Positions 62,023 to 64,000 of a DNA stretch of 64,000 nt are shown here, piece after piece. The DNA is taken from contig CALADM010000014.1 of the NCBI GenBank assembly GCA_937890595.1, positions 1 to 64,000 of the forward strand. Reading direction: 5' to 3'. The first letter of the stretch is position 1, and each line of letters begins with the position of its first letter. The position numbers and the translations under genes are program-made. The DNA comes from CAJMNU01 sp905214855. Lineage in GTDB: Bacteria; Bacillota; Clostridia; Lachnospirales; Lachnospiraceae. The notes below the pieces were generated by a model that was not told where the DNA came from, did not search any database, and was given only the letters and a program-made list of their open reading frames with translations.

Positions 62023-62970
62023 CTATTTCTGGTAGATACGGGTTCCTGTATTGCCCTGAATACCGTCCCGTGCTTTTTCCAACAATGTTATCAATGCATT
62101 GCGGCCAGATTTGGATCGTGCAAATTTGACAGCTGCCTGTACTTTCGGAAGCATGGAACCGGGAGCAAATTGTCCTTCTTCTATGTATTTTTCAGCCTGC
62201 TCTACTGTCAGGCTGTCCAACCATTTTTCTTCCGGCTTTCCGAAGTGGATCGCTACTTTTTCGACTGCTGTCAGGATGATCAGATAGTCAGCATCAAGCT
62301 GTTCAGCAAGAAGACAGCTAGCAAAATCTTTGTCTATGACCGCACTAGCGCCTTTTAAATGATTTCCCTGACGTGTTACAGGGATCCCGCCGCCTCCGCA
62401 TGCGATGACAAGCTGACCGGAATCTACAAGGGAACGGATCGCCCCGATCTCAATGATTTCCGCAGGCTGTGGGGAAGCGACAACACGGCGGTATCCCCGA
62501 CCGGAATCTTCCCGCATGATATATCCATATTTCTCAGCTGCCAGTTTCGCCTGTTCTTCTGTCATAAAATGTCCGATTGGTTTAGACGGCTTTTGAAATG
62601 CAGGATCATTTTCATCCACACGGATCTGTGTGATCATGGTCGCAACTGGGATGTCGTAGATCTCCCTGTTGTAAAGTTCCTCTCTCAATGCGTTCTGTAA
62701 GTCATACCCAATATATGCCTGACTCATAGCAACACAGACAGAGAGAGGAGTGTTTGGCTGATTGGCATCTTCACGGCTCAATGCAGCCATGGCATTATTG
62801 ATCATGCCGACCTGAGGACCGTTGCCGTGTGCTACCACAACTTCACAGCCCTCTTCGATCAGGTCGACAATTGCTTTTGCCGTGTGCTTGACTGCCTTCA
62901 TCTGCTCAGGCAGTGTGTTTCCTAAAGCATTGCCCCCAAGAGCAATGACAATACGTTTTTTCTTGTTCAC
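62023..62970 (-). CDS. arcC: Carbamate kinase
   Basis: The 315-aa enzyme makes ATP from carbamoyl phosphate and ADP. The N-terminus IVIALGGNALG, then VVAHGNGPQVG, QAYIGYDLQNALREE and ACGGGGIPV are intact family motifs. The GTG at 62970 is chosen because GGAGGGG ends six bases before it; the ATG at 62985 lies ahead of that site. In this context the carbamoyl phosphate would come from the YgeW-type transferase during purine ring breakdown rather than from arginine, since no arcA is present. Confidence 0.95.
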   Translation of the reverse strand: MNKKKRIVIALGGNALGNTLPEQMKAVKHTAKAIVDLIEEGCEVVVAHGNGPQVGMINNAMAALSREDANQPNTPLSVCVAMSQAYIGYDLQNALREELYNREIYDIPVATMITQIRVDENDPAFQKPSKPIGHFMTEEQAKLAAEKYGYIMREDSGRGYRRVVASPQPAEIIEIGAIRSLVDSGQLVIACGGGGIPVTRQGNHLKGASAVIDKDFASCLLAEQLDADYLIILTAVEKVAIHFGKPEEKWLDSLTVEQAEKYIEEGQFAPGSMLPKVQAAVKFARSKSGRNALITLLEKARDGIQGNTGTRIYQK

Positions 62971-63040
62971 TTGTAACCCCTCCAAGTTTTTTTGCTATAT
63001 AAATATGGTGTGGGGAATGCCCGTACACCTGTCTAAACTG

Positions 63041-63421
63041 CTATTTTACAGCAGTAATGGTTTCTACCTCACAGAGAACACCCTTTGGAAGATCTTTTAC
63101 AGCTACACAGGAACGTGCAGGCTTTCCGGTAAAATAAGTTCCATAGATCTGGTTGAAAGCTGCAAAGTCTTTCATGTCAGCCAGAAAACAAGTTGTTTTG
63201 ATGACATCAGTGAACTCTGCATTTGCTGCTTTTAAGATCGCAGCGATGTTTTTCATAACCTGCTCTGTCTGTTCTTCGATCGTATTTCCTACGATCTCAC
63301 CTGTTTTTGGGTCAAGCGGGATCTGACCGGAGGCAAACATAACGCCATTGTGGATGATTGCCTGAGAATAAGGTCCGATTGCTGCCGGAGCATCCGGTGT
63401 ATTGATATATTGTAATGTCAT
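63041..63421 (-). CDS. ridA: RidA family protein (reactive intermediate deaminase)
   Basis: The 126-aa protein has the RidA motifs APAAIGPYSQAI, FASGQIPLDP and the catalytic arginine in PARSCVAVKDLPKG. It hydrolyses reactive enamines/imines such as 2-aminoacrylate from PLP enzymes. Presence in a purine cluster fits release of 2-aminoacrylate-type products by a YgeX-like lyase, which would lie outside the window. AAGGAG precedes the ATG at 63421. Confidence 0.95.
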   Translation of the reverse strand: MTLQYINTPDAPAAIGPYSQAIIHNGVMFASGQIPLDPKTGEIVGNTIEEQTEQVMKNIAAILKAANAEFTDVIKTTCFLADMKDFAAFNQIYGTYFTGKPARSCVAVKDLPKGVLCEVETITAVK

Positions 63422-63452
63422 AAATATCACTCCTTCATAAGTTTTTTGATAC

Positions 63453-63501
63453 AAAAAGGGATGCAAGATGTAGAAATAGCATTCACATACTCAGCATCCC
63501 T
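63453..63501 (-). terminator. Terminator or attenuator between the ygeW-type gene and ridA
   Basis: AGGGATGC (63457-63464) pairs with GCATCCCT (63494-63501). On the minus strand the stem is followed by five T. It may reduce expression of the ridA-arcC-permease part relative to upstream genes. Confidence 0.65.
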
Positions 63502-63627
63502 GATAGATAGGGTTACAGTGCGTTTCTATTGTAATGGTTTTTCTTAAAAACCGCAACAGAAAATCAAAACACTGAACTGCAATATAAAATTTGTCGGTTA
63601 GTTAGCTGTTTTTTCTATGTACTTTGA

Positions 63628-64000
63628 TTATTTGAAGATTCTTGGAGTTCCCTTTTCTTCCAGTTTTTTCAGAAGAGCAGCAGGATCTTCAAATTTGCTA
63701 AGTAAGATCATGGCAGCAATGACATATGGTTTGTAACTTGCCTCTTTGTAAAGCGGTGTGCGGTAACGGTCAAATACGCTTGCATCTACTTCTCCGGTCT
63801 CACAGCTGACTCCTGTGATATCAGCTGGCAGGCAGTGCAGATACAGGGCTTTTCCGTCTTTTGTCGTTTTCATCAGTTCTTCTGTACAAGCCCAATCTTT
63901 GTGTTCTGCGTTCTGTGCAAGCAGTTCTTTTTCAAGAGCTTTGATACCTTCCTGATCGCCTTCTGCATAGAGATTGGTACGTTTTTCCATGGCAGCAAAT
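63628..64000 (-). CDS. ygeW: YgeW-type knotted carbamoyltransferase, 3' part (truncated by window edge)
   Basis: Only the last about 124 residues are inside the window; the reading frame continues past 64000. It contains the carbamoyltransferase motif ALYLHCLPADI with the conserved HCLP, and a C-terminal helical part ending in KGTPRIFK. The segment AAMEKRTNLYAEGD and the partner genes (ridA, arcC, xdh) match the YgeW family of purine clusters rather than ornithine or aspartate carbamoyltransferase. It would release carbamoyl phosphate for ArcC. The family assignment relies on a partial sequence. Confidence 0.8.
   Translation of the reverse strand, partial: FAAMEKRTNLYAEGDQEGIKALEKELLAQNAEHKDWACTEELMKTTKDGKALYLHCLPADITGVSCETGEVDASVFDRYRTPLYKEASYKPYVIAAMILLSKFEDPAALLKKLEEKGTPRIFK

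Overview
The window looks like the chromosome of a gut Firmicute of the family Lachnospiraceae. The evidence is the low-to-mid GC content, AGGAGG-type ribosome sites almost everywhere, the Lgt variant with a GRIGCLLAGCCYG motif, the rpsF-ssb-rpsR and gdpP-rplI-dnaB blocks, LplB/YtcP-type sugar permeases and a strictly anaerobic enzyme set. Genus cannot be fixed by eye; a Ruminococcus gnavus/Blautia/Dorea-like organism would fit. No prophage, insertion sequence, CRISPR array or rRNA was found.

Layout. 1-1831: tRNA-Asn, tRNA-Glu and tRNA-Cys, then a GH28 pectinase-type gene behind a clean sigma-A promoter with a cre-like site. 2035-6401: a large HelD/UvrD-type helicase with zinc ribbons and a membrane acyltransferase-like gene. 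6735-20201: a rhamnogalacturonan (pectin side-region) utilisation locus: DUF1961, a GH2-like glycosidase, a membrane-sensor AraC regulator, a CUT1 ABC importer, a PL26/YetA-type lyase and an SGNH acetylesterase. 20508-34319: housekeeping genes (lgt, a Gld-type ABC system with DUF4340, aspartokinase, sirtuin, aldo-keto reductase, rpsF-ssb-rpsR) and a polar amino acid ABC importer. 34492-41395, mostly minus strand: a GH31 glycosidase gene broken by two in-frame stops, Hsp20 under a CIRCE/HrcA site, a GNAT and an MFS transporter. 41647-46475: gdpP-rplI-[structured RNA]-dnaB-MerR-like gene.

46491-52577 is the fermentation module and the most unusual part. Pyruvate formate-lyase is split: a 686-aa catalytic core that ends before the glycyl-radical domain, an 88-aa protein that resembles the front half of that domain but lacks the radical loop, and an 80-aa free-standing glycyl-radical subunit. 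The activating enzyme and a 2x[4Fe-4S] ferredoxin follow. A Crp/Fnr regulator is divergent, and a DUF1858 protein lies beyond it.

52770-64000 is a purine catabolism island. A variant purine riboswitch precedes guanine deaminase, an AzgA-type purine permease and the three subunits of a molybdenum xanthine dehydrogenase-type enzyme. Convergent to these are a truncated YgeW-type carbamoyltransferase, RidA, carbamate kinase and an NCS2 xanthine/urate-type permease. Together they would import guanine/xanthine, deaminate and oxidise or reduce the ring, and recover ATP from carbamoyl phosphate.
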